Below are positions 24,601 through 33,559 of a stretch of DNA of 64,000 nt, piece by piece. Source of the DNA: Nilaparvata lugens (Eukaryota > Arthropoda > Insecta > Hemiptera > Delphacidae); the NCBI RefSeq assembly GCF_014356525.2, contig NC_052507.1:44456022-44520021 (forward strand), read 5' to 3'. A program made the position numbers and the translations under genes. The notes below the pieces were generated by a model, which had not been told where the DNA came from, did not search any database, and saw only the letters and a list, made by a program, of their open reading frames with translations. The first letter of the stretch is position 1. Each line of letters opens with the position of its first letter.

Positions 24601-27582
24601 ACTCACTGTCACTCAAATGACACACAGATAGAGGTAGCATATTAATCATTTTAATAGCGATATTGGGATAACAGTTCTGAGCCTTATTTAGCCTACATCG
24701 AGGAACATTGACTTCGAGAGCATTTCGAAGTGAGTAGGCACTCTGCAACCCCCTCAAATTCACTGTCAGATTGGTATTCCTAATACCAACCAGGGAAGCA
24801 AAGATGAACTGGCTAAAAACTGTGAGAATCCCGAGTCTGGCAAAGAGTGGCCTACAGTGCTCCAGATGACCACTGGATGACAGTATCCGAACTGCCTTCT
24901 TCTGCAGCAGAAGAATACTCTCACAGTGTGAAGAGTGTCCCCACAGCAGTATTCTATAGATAATGTGGCTATGGAACAGTGAATAATAGGCCATAATCAA
25001 ATGTTCCTCAGTCAGCAAGCACCTCAGTCTTCTCAACAGGTAGATCACAAGAGACAATCTTCTGCATACAGCATCCACATGAGCACTCTATGTTAACTTT
25101 GGATCGATGTTAAATCCCAGAATCTTCACCGGTTCATTCAATGAATGATTGAAGTGGTTTATCAGAGTGCACATGATATTATGTGTCTTGCCGACGTTGA
25201 GCAACAGCTTGTTCTCTTGAAACCAGCGTTCTGCACCAGCAAAGGACTCCTCCAACTCAAGGGTGGCAGCTGGAGGCGAGGATCCTCTCCCAACAAGGGT
25301 TGTGTCGTCCGCAAACAGCAGCTAACTTCCGCCGACTCTCAAATCGTTCATATGCAGCATGAACAGGACCGGCCCCAGGACAGAGCCCTGCGGTACCCCA
25401 TGCCGTACATGCAGCTAGCCAGATGATGCACCCCGAACATTCACTATCTGCCTTCTGTCAGAAAGATAGGACTTGAAAGTGTCAGCAACAATGTCCGTTA
25501 TACCATACTGACTCAACTTACCAAGGAGAAGCTCATGAGACACACAGTCAAAAGCACGAGACAGGTCACACAGTCTCACAGCAACAGAATCTCCACTCTC
25601 GAATGGATCAATGACTTCGTTGATCAGGGCCAGCAGGGCGGTTTGTGTGGACTTTCTAAAGCCATGTTGTCTATCAGACAGCAAACTATTCCTCTCAAGA
25701 TGGTCCATTAGCTGATCCTTCATGGCAACCTCTAAAATTTTTCCGAATAAGGGGGTAACAGTAATTGGTCGGAAGTTATTCTTGTCCTTCTCATCTCCCT
25801 TTTTGTATATAGGTACAGTTTTACCCAACTTCAAACAATTCGGAAAGTAGCCCAGTTTAAGACATTGACTAAAGACACTGGCAAGATGAGGTGCCATCTC
25901 ATCAACCACTGATTTCAAGAAAGCCACAGTAAATCCATAGATGTCCTGAGAAGGTAAATTTTTAAAAGCAGTCTCTATTTTCATTCTTCGAGACTCTCCT
26001 CCATACAGATAAAACAGCGGGTTGTGCTTCTACATCTCCAACACCATTTGGCTGAGTCACTGGAATCTGTTGAAGAATGGCCTCCATGGAGTTCAGATAG
26101 TGACTGTTCATAACATCTGGACTGAAATCACATTGAGGCTGTGTAGACGCTCTGCACTTGTTAATAAGCTTCCAGGCCGATTTACATGGGTTCTGAGAGT
26201 CAAGTATAGCATCAGCATTTTTCCTCTTAACTGCTTGGTCCACCTCCTGATTGAGAAGCTTCCTTGCCCTTAAATACCTGCTAAATGCATTGAGTTACCA
26301 GGAAACCCAAACTCCAGACTTTGATTAAAATATGAAATGTTCAAATTAGTTTGCTACGATTCAAAAGTGGAAAAAATATTCAATAATGACTTGATACTTA
26401 CTATCTTCTTTGCTGAGAAACTCCACCAGCTGAAATACTTGAGCTATACTGTCCTTAGTCAATATACCTTTGCTATCACAATTGTTCTTGATTAGAACTT
26501 GGCGAGGTTTCTTAGAAAAAGGAGCTAAACTCCATTTTAACACATTCCTCAATTTTGCTTTCTCTACAGGCCACTCACAACTGTAACAAAAACAAGCAAA
26601 TAAGTTCTAGATATTATTTTTTAAACCCATTTTTTATGCTTTTTGTACTCTTGATTTGACCCTTTAATAATTTGTTTGAGTTATTTAGTCTTAAAATGTG
26701 AAGTTCAAATTGTTATAAAATTTATAATTCTTTACTAATATTTGTCTATGGCCAGTTTTTGTATTGGACAAATTGAGTAGGTATCTACCTATATTATAGC
26801 CTAATAAAGAGGAAAGAACTGGGTTAATACATGTACGGGATAGGAAAATTATGTTTGACGCTCTATCACGACTGAACTACTAGACTGATTTACTTGAAAT
26901 TTTACATGCTAACCGAGGATTGTTATAGGCCTATTTATAATTCTTCAAGATTTCATTACGTCAATTTTTAAAATAGACCCTTGCAGAGCACGAGTTACCT
27001 GCTAGTCAAGAAATAGACATGAAATGTCATAAAATTAAATATGATTATGACATCTAACATGTTATTATACATTACCTTTGTAGGTAGAAGGTAGTAAAAC
27101 TTGATTTTAAAAGGAAGAGATAAGGTTAGATAAAAACTAGATCTTGAGAGATTAAATTAATAAGATTAAGATGTTCAACTTATTAACATTTTTTAGTGTC
27201 TTTAACACTTTTAATAAGCCTCAGAAACTACACCTATTAAAGAATTTTAATTCACACAATTAATAAATCAGTAATCCAAGTTGAAATTGAGCTTTTAGCT
27301 AACTTATCTTAGGACAAGAATCAGAAATAGCTTTATGAAAGGTAATCTAAAACTGTGAAACTTTTATCAAAGGATACAGTTATAATAAAACAGCAGTCTT
27401 AAATCTAGCGATTGCGGTAAATTTAGTAAATTGATGATTGTTTGTACTTACTCATCAGTGTTTAAATCCAAGACGAACGACAAATGCATCCGTACCAAAG
27501 TGTAAAACTGTTCAGGGTCTTCATTTCGTAGCTTGTTTGCCAACTTCCAATCATCATTTTCTAAATCTGAATTCAATTCCAT
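12152..27582 (-). CDS. ARHGAP19: Rho GTPase-activating protein 19-like (whole gene, 9 exons)
   Basis: Minus-strand gene that should stimulate GTP hydrolysis by Rho-family GTPases. Nine exons with GT-AG borders and matching phases give 778 residues plus a TAG stop. N-terminal residues 1-90 carry LVRMHLSFVLDL and WPVEKAKLR, shared with the ARHGAP19 family. The RhoGAP domain follows: arginine finger in EGIFRRSGK (R112), LKTFLAELSEPLLT near 150-163, NADNLATLFTPHLL near 225-239. QLYAHIQSLPESSKKRRLIKQFNKENG in exon 6 is the family's hallmark downstream segment. Exons 7-9 form a Ser/Thr/Pro tail, longer than vertebrate ARHGAP19 (about 490 residues in total). Vertebrate ARHGAP19 acts on RhoA in mitosis; the same role here is inferred. 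Introns hold LINE fragments and MITEs but all exons are open. A missed small phase-0 exon cannot be ruled out between exons 5 and 9. Confidence 0.88.
12723..12872. repeat. Palindromic repeat in last intron of the RhoGAP gene
   Basis: The left arm (12723-12775) and right arm (12818-12872) are close reverse complements over about 53 bases, including the stretch CTTGTAGTACCCTTTTATTA. It lies 65 bp from the acceptor of exon 9, so the pre-mRNA could fold just upstream of the 3' splice site. Probably a small MITE. The rest of this intron (12873-14585) shows nothing else I recognise. Confidence 0.75.
14586..15173 (-). CDS. ARHGAP19: ARHGAP19-like exon 8
   Basis: A 588-base phase-0 exon (residues 415-610) with acceptor AATACAG and donor CAG|GTGAGA. 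It encodes a Ser/Thr/Pro-rich, probably disordered region with many TP/SP sites (ESTPVRS, VSTPTKP, MSPITRSTRR). Reading through the donor reaches a stop at 14556, an alternative short C-terminus if the last intron is retained. Its GC content is visibly higher than the flanking DNA, as expected of conserved coding sequence. Confidence 0.82.
16050..16145 (-). CDS. ARHGAP19: ARHGAP19-like exon 7 (32 codons)
   Basis: This small phase-0 exon begins KRIFSKSYKQ and ends SSSEEMLD at a GTGAGT donor; its acceptor is TTTTCAG. Basic then serine-rich (residues 383-414). It was found from splice signals and phase alone, as it is too short to show as a long open frame. Confidence 0.78.
16634..16867 (-). CDS. 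ARHGAP19: ARHGAP19-like exon 6
   Basis: A phase-0 exon of 78 codons (residues 305-382) bounded by a CAATAG acceptor and a GTGATT donor. It carries LAQLYAHIQSLPESSKKRRL and IKQFNKENGFGTP, the best family-specific match outside the GAP domain and the main reason to prefer ARHGAP19 over other RhoGAPs. The 4.9-kb intron before it holds an antisense LINE fragment, a shorter LINE fragment and a TA MITE. Confidence 0.88.
16868..18584. other. Intron sequence, nothing recognised
   Basis: This part of intron 5 is AT-rich with no conserved frame. Introns 6 and 7 (16146-16633 and 15174-16049) are likewise without a recognisable element. Confidence 0.5.
18587..18797. mobile_element. TA-flanked MITE (211 bp)
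   Basis: The ends are inverted copies of GTGAGGTCTACG followed by TATAATGACAGT, and TA stands on both sides (18585-18586 and 18798-18799). No coding capacity. Related ends occur at 28236 and 36476, so this is a family with at least three members in the window. TA duplication points to a Tc1/mariner-type transposase acting in trans. Confidence 0.8.
18933..19110 (-). pseudogene. LINE reverse transcriptase fragment (LINE 2)
   Basis: The minus strand reads NFKISKEKTKIMAFKGKYPI and then RSKIVIDNKVLE before a stop at 18933-18935. This KTK-MAFKGK-P-RSKI-IDN pattern is the segment after the RT catalytic box in a common insect LINE group, distinct from the other LINEs here. No start codon and no neighbouring RT blocks; a short relic. 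A tail-like AATAAATTGAATTTGAAT lies at 19240 on the plus strand and may belong to another copy. Confidence 0.7.
19260..20099. other. Intron sequence, nothing recognised
   Basis: No conserved frame or terminal repeat was seen between the two LINE fragments. Confidence 0.45.
20100..21622 (+). mobile_element. 5'-truncated LINE, antisense in RhoGAP intron 5 (LINE 3)
   Basis: The plus strand reads a reverse transcriptase from the QFGFRKGKST block (about 20150) through LLCDLTCAFDCV, HYGIAQGSVLGPLLF, the catalytic FADDT box (near 20530-20545), KLLGFSLDSKLTW and the connection region ALLLQKRAVRV. Frameshifts occur near 20315 and 20850. The 3' end has an AATAAACC signal followed by a run of ten A residues at about 21613-21622. 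Endonuclease and RT fingers are absent, consistent with 5' truncation. Transcribed antisense to the host gene. Confidence 0.85.
21733..21918 (-). CDS. ARHGAP19: ARHGAP19-like exon 5
   Basis: A phase-0 exon of 62 codons (residues 243-304) starting LTPEAFHSSSQMLSHVVSFM and closing the RhoGAP fold, ending PKPTTKTE before a GTAAAT donor. The acceptor is TTTTCAG. Confidence 0.88.
21919..22842. other. Intron 4 sequence, nothing recognised
   Basis: AT-rich intron DNA. The plus-strand frame at 22142-22360 has no recognisable domain. Confidence 0.5.
22847..23015. mobile_element. MITE with TTAA target duplication (169 bp)
   Basis: TTAA at 22843-22846 and 23016-23019 flanks a fold-back element whose ends read GGTAGGCGCA on the left and the complement of GTTAGGCGCA on the right. 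The middle arms share GATTAGATTTGATGCATTGT and its complement, so nearly the whole element pairs with itself. It lies between 45 and 213 bp downstream of the exon 4 donor in gene sense. piggyBac-type mobilisation is inferred from the TTAA. Confidence 0.82.
23061..23266 (-). CDS. ARHGAP19: ARHGAP19-like exon 4
   Basis: The TTTTCAG acceptor ends at 23267 and the GTTAGT donor starts at 23060. It encodes residues 174-242: a leucine-rich helix (CALQLLLLLLPSENW), then NADNLATLFTPHLLCPRK, the second conserved RhoGAP surface. A 169-bp MITE lies 45 bp into the following intron. Confidence 0.9.
23741..23950 (-). CDS. ARHGAP19: ARHGAP19-like exon 3 (arginine finger)
   Basis: The acceptor TTGTAG ends at 23951 and the GTAAGT donor starts at 23740. 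Residues 104-173 contain EGIFRRSGK, with the catalytic arginine finger, followed by LKTFLAELSEPLLTEAYYP. The Arg usual in the FLRELPEPLL motif of many RhoGAPs is Ala here; ARHGAP19 proteins also lack it. The preceding intron carries a LINE. Confidence 0.9.
24515..26289 (-). mobile_element. LINE fragment in RhoGAP intron 2, sense strand (LINE 4)
   Basis: The minus strand reads a pre-RT region (25962-26289, RYLRARKLLNQEV), an RT (25415-25984: TVPIYKKGD, DRQHGFRKSTQTALLAL, LCDLSRAFDCVSHELL, SYLSDRRQIVNV), then in another frame the FADDTT catalytic box near 25310, and a long C-terminal frame (24515-25078: LLRRLRCLL, ILLWGHSSHCESILLLQKKA, CRPLFARLGILTVFSQ). At least two frameshifts break it. No endonuclease is present, so it is 5' truncated. 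Same strand as the host gene. Confidence 0.85.
26402..26580 (-). CDS. ARHGAP19: ARHGAP19-like exon 2
   Basis: Acceptor TTACAG lies just above 26580 and donor GTAAGT just below 26402. The exon encodes residues 44-103, including WPVEKAKLRNVLKWSLAPF and the start of the RhoGAP domain (VFQLVEFLSKED). Incoming and outgoing phases agree with exons 1 and 3. Confidence 0.88.
27452..27582 (-). CDS. ARHGAP19: ARHGAP19-like exon 1 (start codon)
   Basis: The ATG at 27580-27582 opens residues 1-43 and two bases of codon 44. The exon ends at a consensus GTAAGT donor whose intron begins at 27451. The sequence LVRMHLSFVLDL near residues 29-40 matches the family's N-terminal block. It is too short to appear as a long open frame. 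An additional upstream 5' UTR exon is possible. Confidence 0.8.
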
Positions 27583-28235
27583 TATAAAGCTGAAGCTGCA
27601 CAATCTTTAAAATGATTCTTTGAATGATAGGTGATAAAGAAAACAAAGTTCACTAACATTTCAACTAAAATCAGGTACAAGGGTTTGCAATTTAACAACA
27701 CTTACATTCTGGATAGATTTTGATTGTATATCGTTTCAGAACATTATAATACTTATTTATTGATCCATAATTACTAACAATTTTTTATAAAGATTATGAG
27801 AATGAAAGATATTCTACCTTTACCTTTTATAACCGATTACTAATTTAGTATACATTCACTTTCACATGGGTGAGCCATTTTTAAAATCAAAATCGCTGTT
27901 GCTGTTTGAAATCAACGGACACAGTGAAGATGTGGTGATAAAAATGTCTTTGAAAAACAATATTGAAATCGATTCAAATGATAAAAAATTATTTATGGAG
28001 TTTATTTGAAAGAAATGAGATTTTCATCTACTAATATTTTATTTGATTTTTCTCAATAATAGCTTTTTCCAGCGTATTATGTCTGAACGCATCAAACGTG
28101 AACGGATTAGTTCTAGGTTGTAAAGTTTGACCGTTTCTTTATGTTCTTGAAAGAATTCTCATTCGATTACACAAATTAATACTGGGTAATGGATTAGATT
28201 GGATTAGGGCTGGTTTTGCGAGATCGGGATTTAGC
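27583..28235 (-). promoter_or_regulatory. Presumed 5' UTR/promoter region of the RhoGAP gene
   Basis: This is simply the DNA upstream of the start codon on the minus strand. I did not find a convincing TATA or initiator, so the entry rests on position only. Confidence 0.3.
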
Positions 28236-28460
28236 TAAGTTTATAATGAGGTCCAGGTTATAATGACAGTGGGGAAAGATAGGAGAACAACATTGCCAAT
28301 TCTCTGTCATGTCAATGACTTCTATAGACGGTAGCTGATACAGGCTTATTGATGTAATATTAACGGTTTATTCTCGTTTAAAATAATCAATTATATTTTA
28401 TTGAGCAGTAACAACTTTTTTTCAATAATTTCATAATGAATTTTTATAATTAAGTGTTGA
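28236..28460. mobile_element. Truncated member of the TA-MITE family
   Basis: The left end AATGAGGTCCAGGTTATAAT and GACAGTGGGGAAAGAT matches the end of the element at 36476. The following 150 bases (GATACAGGCTTATTGATGTA and on to about 28460) match 36596-36720. No right-hand inverted end was found. Confidence 0.65.
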
Positions 28461-29099
28461 TGAGAGCACTCTAGTATGCTACTACATCATTGTTAAATAA
28501 CCTATGCTCGTATGCTCTTTGCACGGTATTTAGATGAAAATATATTATATTTATTTTTTATATTTTTCTATATACCGTTGCTCTTTGTACTCATCGGTCT
28601 TGGAATGTCTCCACCATTGATATAGAGAATAAGATTAAGAAGAGCGAAGTCCGCTATGATGCCACTGCGCTAGTGTAGCTACCAGAAATTTCGGGCAAGA
28701 AGTCGGGTATTTGTATTAGCTGTGTAGAAAAAGAGCCTTTTTCAAATGATAATATTTTTTTATTGAAGCAATAAAAAATATTCAAAGTATGGTAGTTTCA
28801 TGCAGTGCTTATGGATGAACGAATCTGCATGCGCCAGATAAAAATATTTCTTTTCATACATAAGTATTTTTATATTTTCATCGGTCATGTTTCAAGCAGG
28901 CTAAGCCTAGTGCCAAATGATCGTTTCAAGGAATATTGTGCTTAGGTTGATTCATTATCATTATTTGCCAAGTAATAAAATATAAGTTTCGGTAATATTA
29001 TATTAAATATTTTGTGAACTATGAAAATATTGTATGCTAAATTTGTATTATAAAAAATAGATTATTTGCTAAAATTGTCTATAAATTCTTCATTATTGC

Positions 29100-29905
29100 T
29101 ATTGTTTTATTTTTCCCGTTCTTATAATATGTAGTTATTTATTATCTTGTATTAAATATAGGAGTATAGAGTCTAGTGTTAGGTACCTATACTTAAGTTG
29201 CAAAACGAATGAGAAACTGTTTCACGAAATATTGTGATAATGGTTGATTTATTATTATTTGCCATCTAATAGAATATACGGTAATATTAGCGATCTATAA
29301 TTTTTGTTTTATTTTTCCTGTTCTTATAATATGTAGTTATTTATTATCTTATATTAAATATAGGAGTATAGAGTATAGTTAGGTACCACCTATACTTAAG
29401 TTGCAAAACGAATGAGAAACAGTTTTACGAAGTATTGTGATAATGGTTAATTTATTATTATTTGCCATCTAATAAAATATACGGTAATATGAGCGATCTA
29501 TAATTTTTGTTTTATTTTTCCTGTTCTTATAATATGTAGTTATTTATTATCTTATATTAAATATAGGAGTATAGAGTATAGTTAGGTACCTATACTTAAG
29601 TTGCAAAACGAATGAGAAACAGTTTTACGAAATATTGTGATAATGGTTAATTTATTATTATTTGCCATCTAATAAAATATACGGTAATATGAGCGATCTA
29701 TAATTTTTGTTTTATTTTTCCCGTTCTTATAATATGTAGTTATTTATTATCTTATATTGAATATAGGAGTATAGAGTATAGTTAGGTACCTATACTTAAG
29801 TTGCAAAACGAATGGAAACAGTTTCATGAAATATTGTGATAACAGTTAATTTATTATTTGCCATCTAATAAAATATACGGTAATATTAGCGATCTATAAT
29901 AAAAT
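29100..29905. repeat. Tandem array, about 200-bp unit, four copies
   Basis: The phrase TTTTATTTTTCCTGTTCTTA recurs with spacings of about 203 and 200 bp, and each unit also contains AGTTGCAAAACGAATG, ATTGTGATAA and TATACGGTAATAT in the same order. Units start near 29100, 29303, 29506 and 29706. The third and fourth differ from each other at only a few sites; the first is more diverged. No coding frame persists across units. It sits in the intergenic space between the two divergent genes. Confidence 0.88.
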
Positions 29906-32900
29906 AATGTTTTATTTTCCATATCCTAAATACATGGTAATAGGGAAATATTGTAAAAATGAGATTCATTTGCTAATAGAATGGATCAAAATCTGTAGTG
30001 AGGTAGGTTCACTAAATTAGATGTTTGGTCGAGTTAAAAATAATGTTCAATGAACAAATCATTGTATTATATGGTAATGGAAATGACGAAAAGTTGAAAA
30101 AAATTATATTGAAATACATCAAGTATGTCGAAAGATATAACGCAATGAAAGTCGATGTTTTCCCATAAAAGTCTGTCTGGGCGCCTGACTTCTAGCCCGA
30201 TATTGGGGAAGAGGGAGTAATTTGAAAATTCAATGAATTTCTCTCATTATAAACTTATAAGAGCCACTATCTTCTTAGCATTCAGTAAAATAACATCCAG
30301 TTTCATTGTATATTATAAGGAGGAAATTGATTGATACTCTTTAAAAAGATTTACCTACCCCTGTTATTATGTATGTGTATTTTTGTCGTAAATGTATTTC
30401 CTTTCCTTGATATAATACAAAATTATAAGTAGAGCAATAAAGAGCAAAACTAAAATCGTAAATCGATTTTGAAATAATCTTCATGACCTTTTAGAAGAAA
30501 CTTTGTGGCTGAATCTGCTAATCAATTCCGACCATGTTGATAAACTTGAAACGCAAAAAATGCTGTTGATTTTATCATTTTTATTCATAGTTCACTTGGA
30601 CGCACGGTACGATTCAATCACTTGAAAATATCAAGAGATTGAAGATATTCTCCTCATATTCACGATCTCGGTATTTCTAAGATGGAAAACAGTAGTTGAA
30701 GATAAATATTTATGGTAACTGAGCTCCTATAGAATAAAATTTAGAACCAATCATGAGTTTCTATGATGTATGATCCTCGTTTAAGAGACTCTTGATTAAC
30801 AGTGGAATTGCGAAAAAATGGTAAAACTTCAATCGTCACTTTTTCAATCGGTTGTAACTTTCTAATGGTATTGAAATCGAAAGTATTGTTGATTGGAGTG
30901 AGAAGAGGAGGAAATTCCTCACATCCTTGACTAGATTTTGATTTTATATCTGTATTATTTCATAAGATATGCAGCATTGAATAAATAAATTGTCGTTATT
31001 CTGTGTATGGAATATGGGTTGAAGTACAGTGTACACTCAACAAAAAATTTCCCATTTCTCTTAGGAACTTGACTCATGATATATGATTTCCAACTACCTT
31101 GACAAGCCGAAAAGAAAGAGCGTACGGGAAGATCCGAACATTGTATCAAAAGTTATGAATGAAATTTCGATCCTTGAGGTGTCCTGAAAATCTTTGAGAT
31201 AGAGCGTTCTACCTGTTCTCAGATTGTAGAGCACAAAATTACGCCTAGTAGGATGTTGAATTATACATTTTTGAATTGTGACAATCGGAAGATATTGTTG
31301 ATTGAATACTATAGGATTTATCAAAATTGATTTTCCATGAAATTCTACTCGTTTTGGAAAAACTGTAGGATAGAACTGATTGAAGTTATAGAGGTCTGAA
31401 TGATTCCATTTTATTCTGAATTTTATATACAGTAAAAAAGGAGAGAGAGGATTTTTTTTGTCCAATGACTGGATTTGATTGTAATAGCTCAGAACTGGAG
31501 AATGAACCAGACATATTAGGTATTTGGGCCACTCTGTACAAGGAAATTTTGCATGCGAAAATTGGTTCTGGACTTCTCTTATGCATACAAACCCTAAAAA
31601 ATGGGGTTATAGGGTTTATAGGTTTTTGGTTTGGCCAAAGACCGTTCAAGTCAGAAGGAAGCTTTTCCATCAAGGGCCAAGCGTAGTGATAGAGTATGTG
31701 CATATTTTTTGTAAATATTGTTGTTCACTGATGTTTTTCACTTAGTTTTATCTTTATATTTTCATATTTCAAATAAGTGATTTAATACTTCATATTTATC
31801 GTGGTATTACAGTATGTTTTTTCACCTTACAAATCGTACCAGATAGAATAGAACATTCATGATTGTGTGCGGCTGTGTGGGCGTTATGCTCATGCATGTT
31901 GATGTTACAGATTTTTGTGTTGAAAAATTAGAGTTGGGTAGCTTAGGGGGTTAGGTTTTTGTTTGGAATTGCAATATGCTGGAATGGGTTGGAGACCAGA
32001 TTGAGGTATGTTTATTGAATGAGCGAAGCGAATTCTATGTTTCAAGTCAATCAGCGTTCGTCTATTTGTAAGATTTTTTATCTTTCCAATCGTGCTTCTA
32101 AGCTCAAAAGTGTAGAGAACTTCTATTTCTCAGCGTTCTCCACCGATCCTATTGCATATATCATCATACTCTAAATCCAATTTGTATGTGTGTTTGTGTG
32201 TGAATAGGCAGACGTGTATGAGTATAAATGTTAGTGAGTGTAGCGAGTTCTACTGTTCTCCGAACTAATAGTTATGAAACATTTCATAACCATATAAAGT
32301 AGAATACCCGTTTCCTGATTTTATGATACAATGGTAATTAAAAGATTTACTGTTATCTTCAAGGTTTATAAATAGTTTTCCAAACGAAAATTGTATAATA
32401 AAGTGATTGACCATGTCACCTCAATTTAATTAATTGATTATAAATAATTGATTAATAATTAGTAAATTAGGTGTGAATTAATTAATTAATTAATAATTTA
32501 ATTAATTGAGCACCTCCGCTCTGTAATTGGCGCTTGTGCGAGTGTGCAGGACAAGTTTGTAGGATAACTGCAGTGAACCATGATAACACGATTACAAACG
32601 CATCCACCCCTAGTAGGCCTAGACAATAGAATACCTGGACAAAGTTTGGGACCCTAGAACAGTCTGGTAGGGCTTCATCTCCATCTTCTCCAACAAAAAT
32701 TTTTAGCACATGGAATTAGGGATATTTTATTTTTTTCAATTATATCACCTTCTGCTTCTCATACTGAGTCTAAAAGAATTGTTTTATCCACCTAATACGA
32801 AATTTAGTTTTATATTGTTTATCATATTGTATGTTGATATTCCAATACGCTCTCAACTGCAATGTCAAATAATGAGCTGTCTTTGTTTAAAATGAATGAA

Positions 32901-33157
32901 TTGCCTTTCGTGACAGCTATTCTTTGTAAACTACCTTTGAACAGTTGCTCTAGTGAGCCAGGGTGTCAATTTGTAGATTGTAGATTCCAACCAGTTTGAC
33001 ACACGCACAACTGCCAACGCCCTTCTTGCAGAAAGGTGTTGCTGAAGCCTACGTGAACAATAGTATTTCAAAACATTGTTATTCGAGGAGCTATTCACAA
33101 GTAATTGTCAATAAGGGCCTGTCTATTATAAACTGTAGGATGTTGAACAAACTAATA
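29906..33157. other. Intergenic stretch without recognised gene
   Basis: Overlapping frames on both strands at 31094-31745 stay open for 60-120 codons but match nothing I know and look repeat-derived. A short AT repeat of TTAATTAA units lies at 32410-32510. No conserved protein was seen. Confidence 0.4.
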
Positions 33158-33159
33158 TA

Positions 33160-33557
33160 CAGTCGAACCTCTCTATAACAAACCTCCACCTAACGAAATC
33201 CTCTACACGACGAATTTTTACCTGGTCCCATGACATTTTAGAGTTTTTGCTGCTTATTTACCTCTATTTAACGAATTTCGGACCTCTCAACAACAAAGTT
33301 TTTTCTTGACTTCAACATACAAAGTGTAGTGTGTATAGGAAGCAGACGGTCATTTTCAAGGAATTCTTTAGTTTCAGCAGAAAGGTCAATAGACTAAAAA
33401 TAATGGCAATTCAGGTAGGAAGAAGATAGGGTGGTACGATATTATAAGATCCATAGGATCGTGGCAGTTTTCTTGACAGAACCTCTCAATAACGAATACC
33501 TCTCAGCAGCGAATTTTTTCTCGGGATAATCGACTTCGTTATACAGAGGTTCGACTG
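33160..33557. mobile_element. Tigger/pogo-type MITE (398 bp)
   Basis: The ends read CAGTCGAACCTCTCTATAAC on the left and the complement of CAGTCGAACCTCTGTATAAC on the right, with TA on each side (33158-33159 and 33558-33559). Subterminal copies of CCTCT-TAACGAA recur inside both ends. This end sequence and TA duplication are typical of the pogo/Tigger branch of Tc1/mariner elements. No transposase frame. Confidence 0.85.
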
Positions 33558-33559
33558 TA

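Noticed and set aside
29100..29905. CRISPR-like array
   Set aside because: The units are 200 bp and contiguous with no short repeat-spacer pattern, and the genome is eukaryotic; it is a satellite-type tandem repeat.
31094..31745. Overlapping 70-120 codon frames on both strands as a gene
   Set aside because: No recognisable domain, no splice context, and simultaneous openness on both strands fits repeat DNA rather than a protein.
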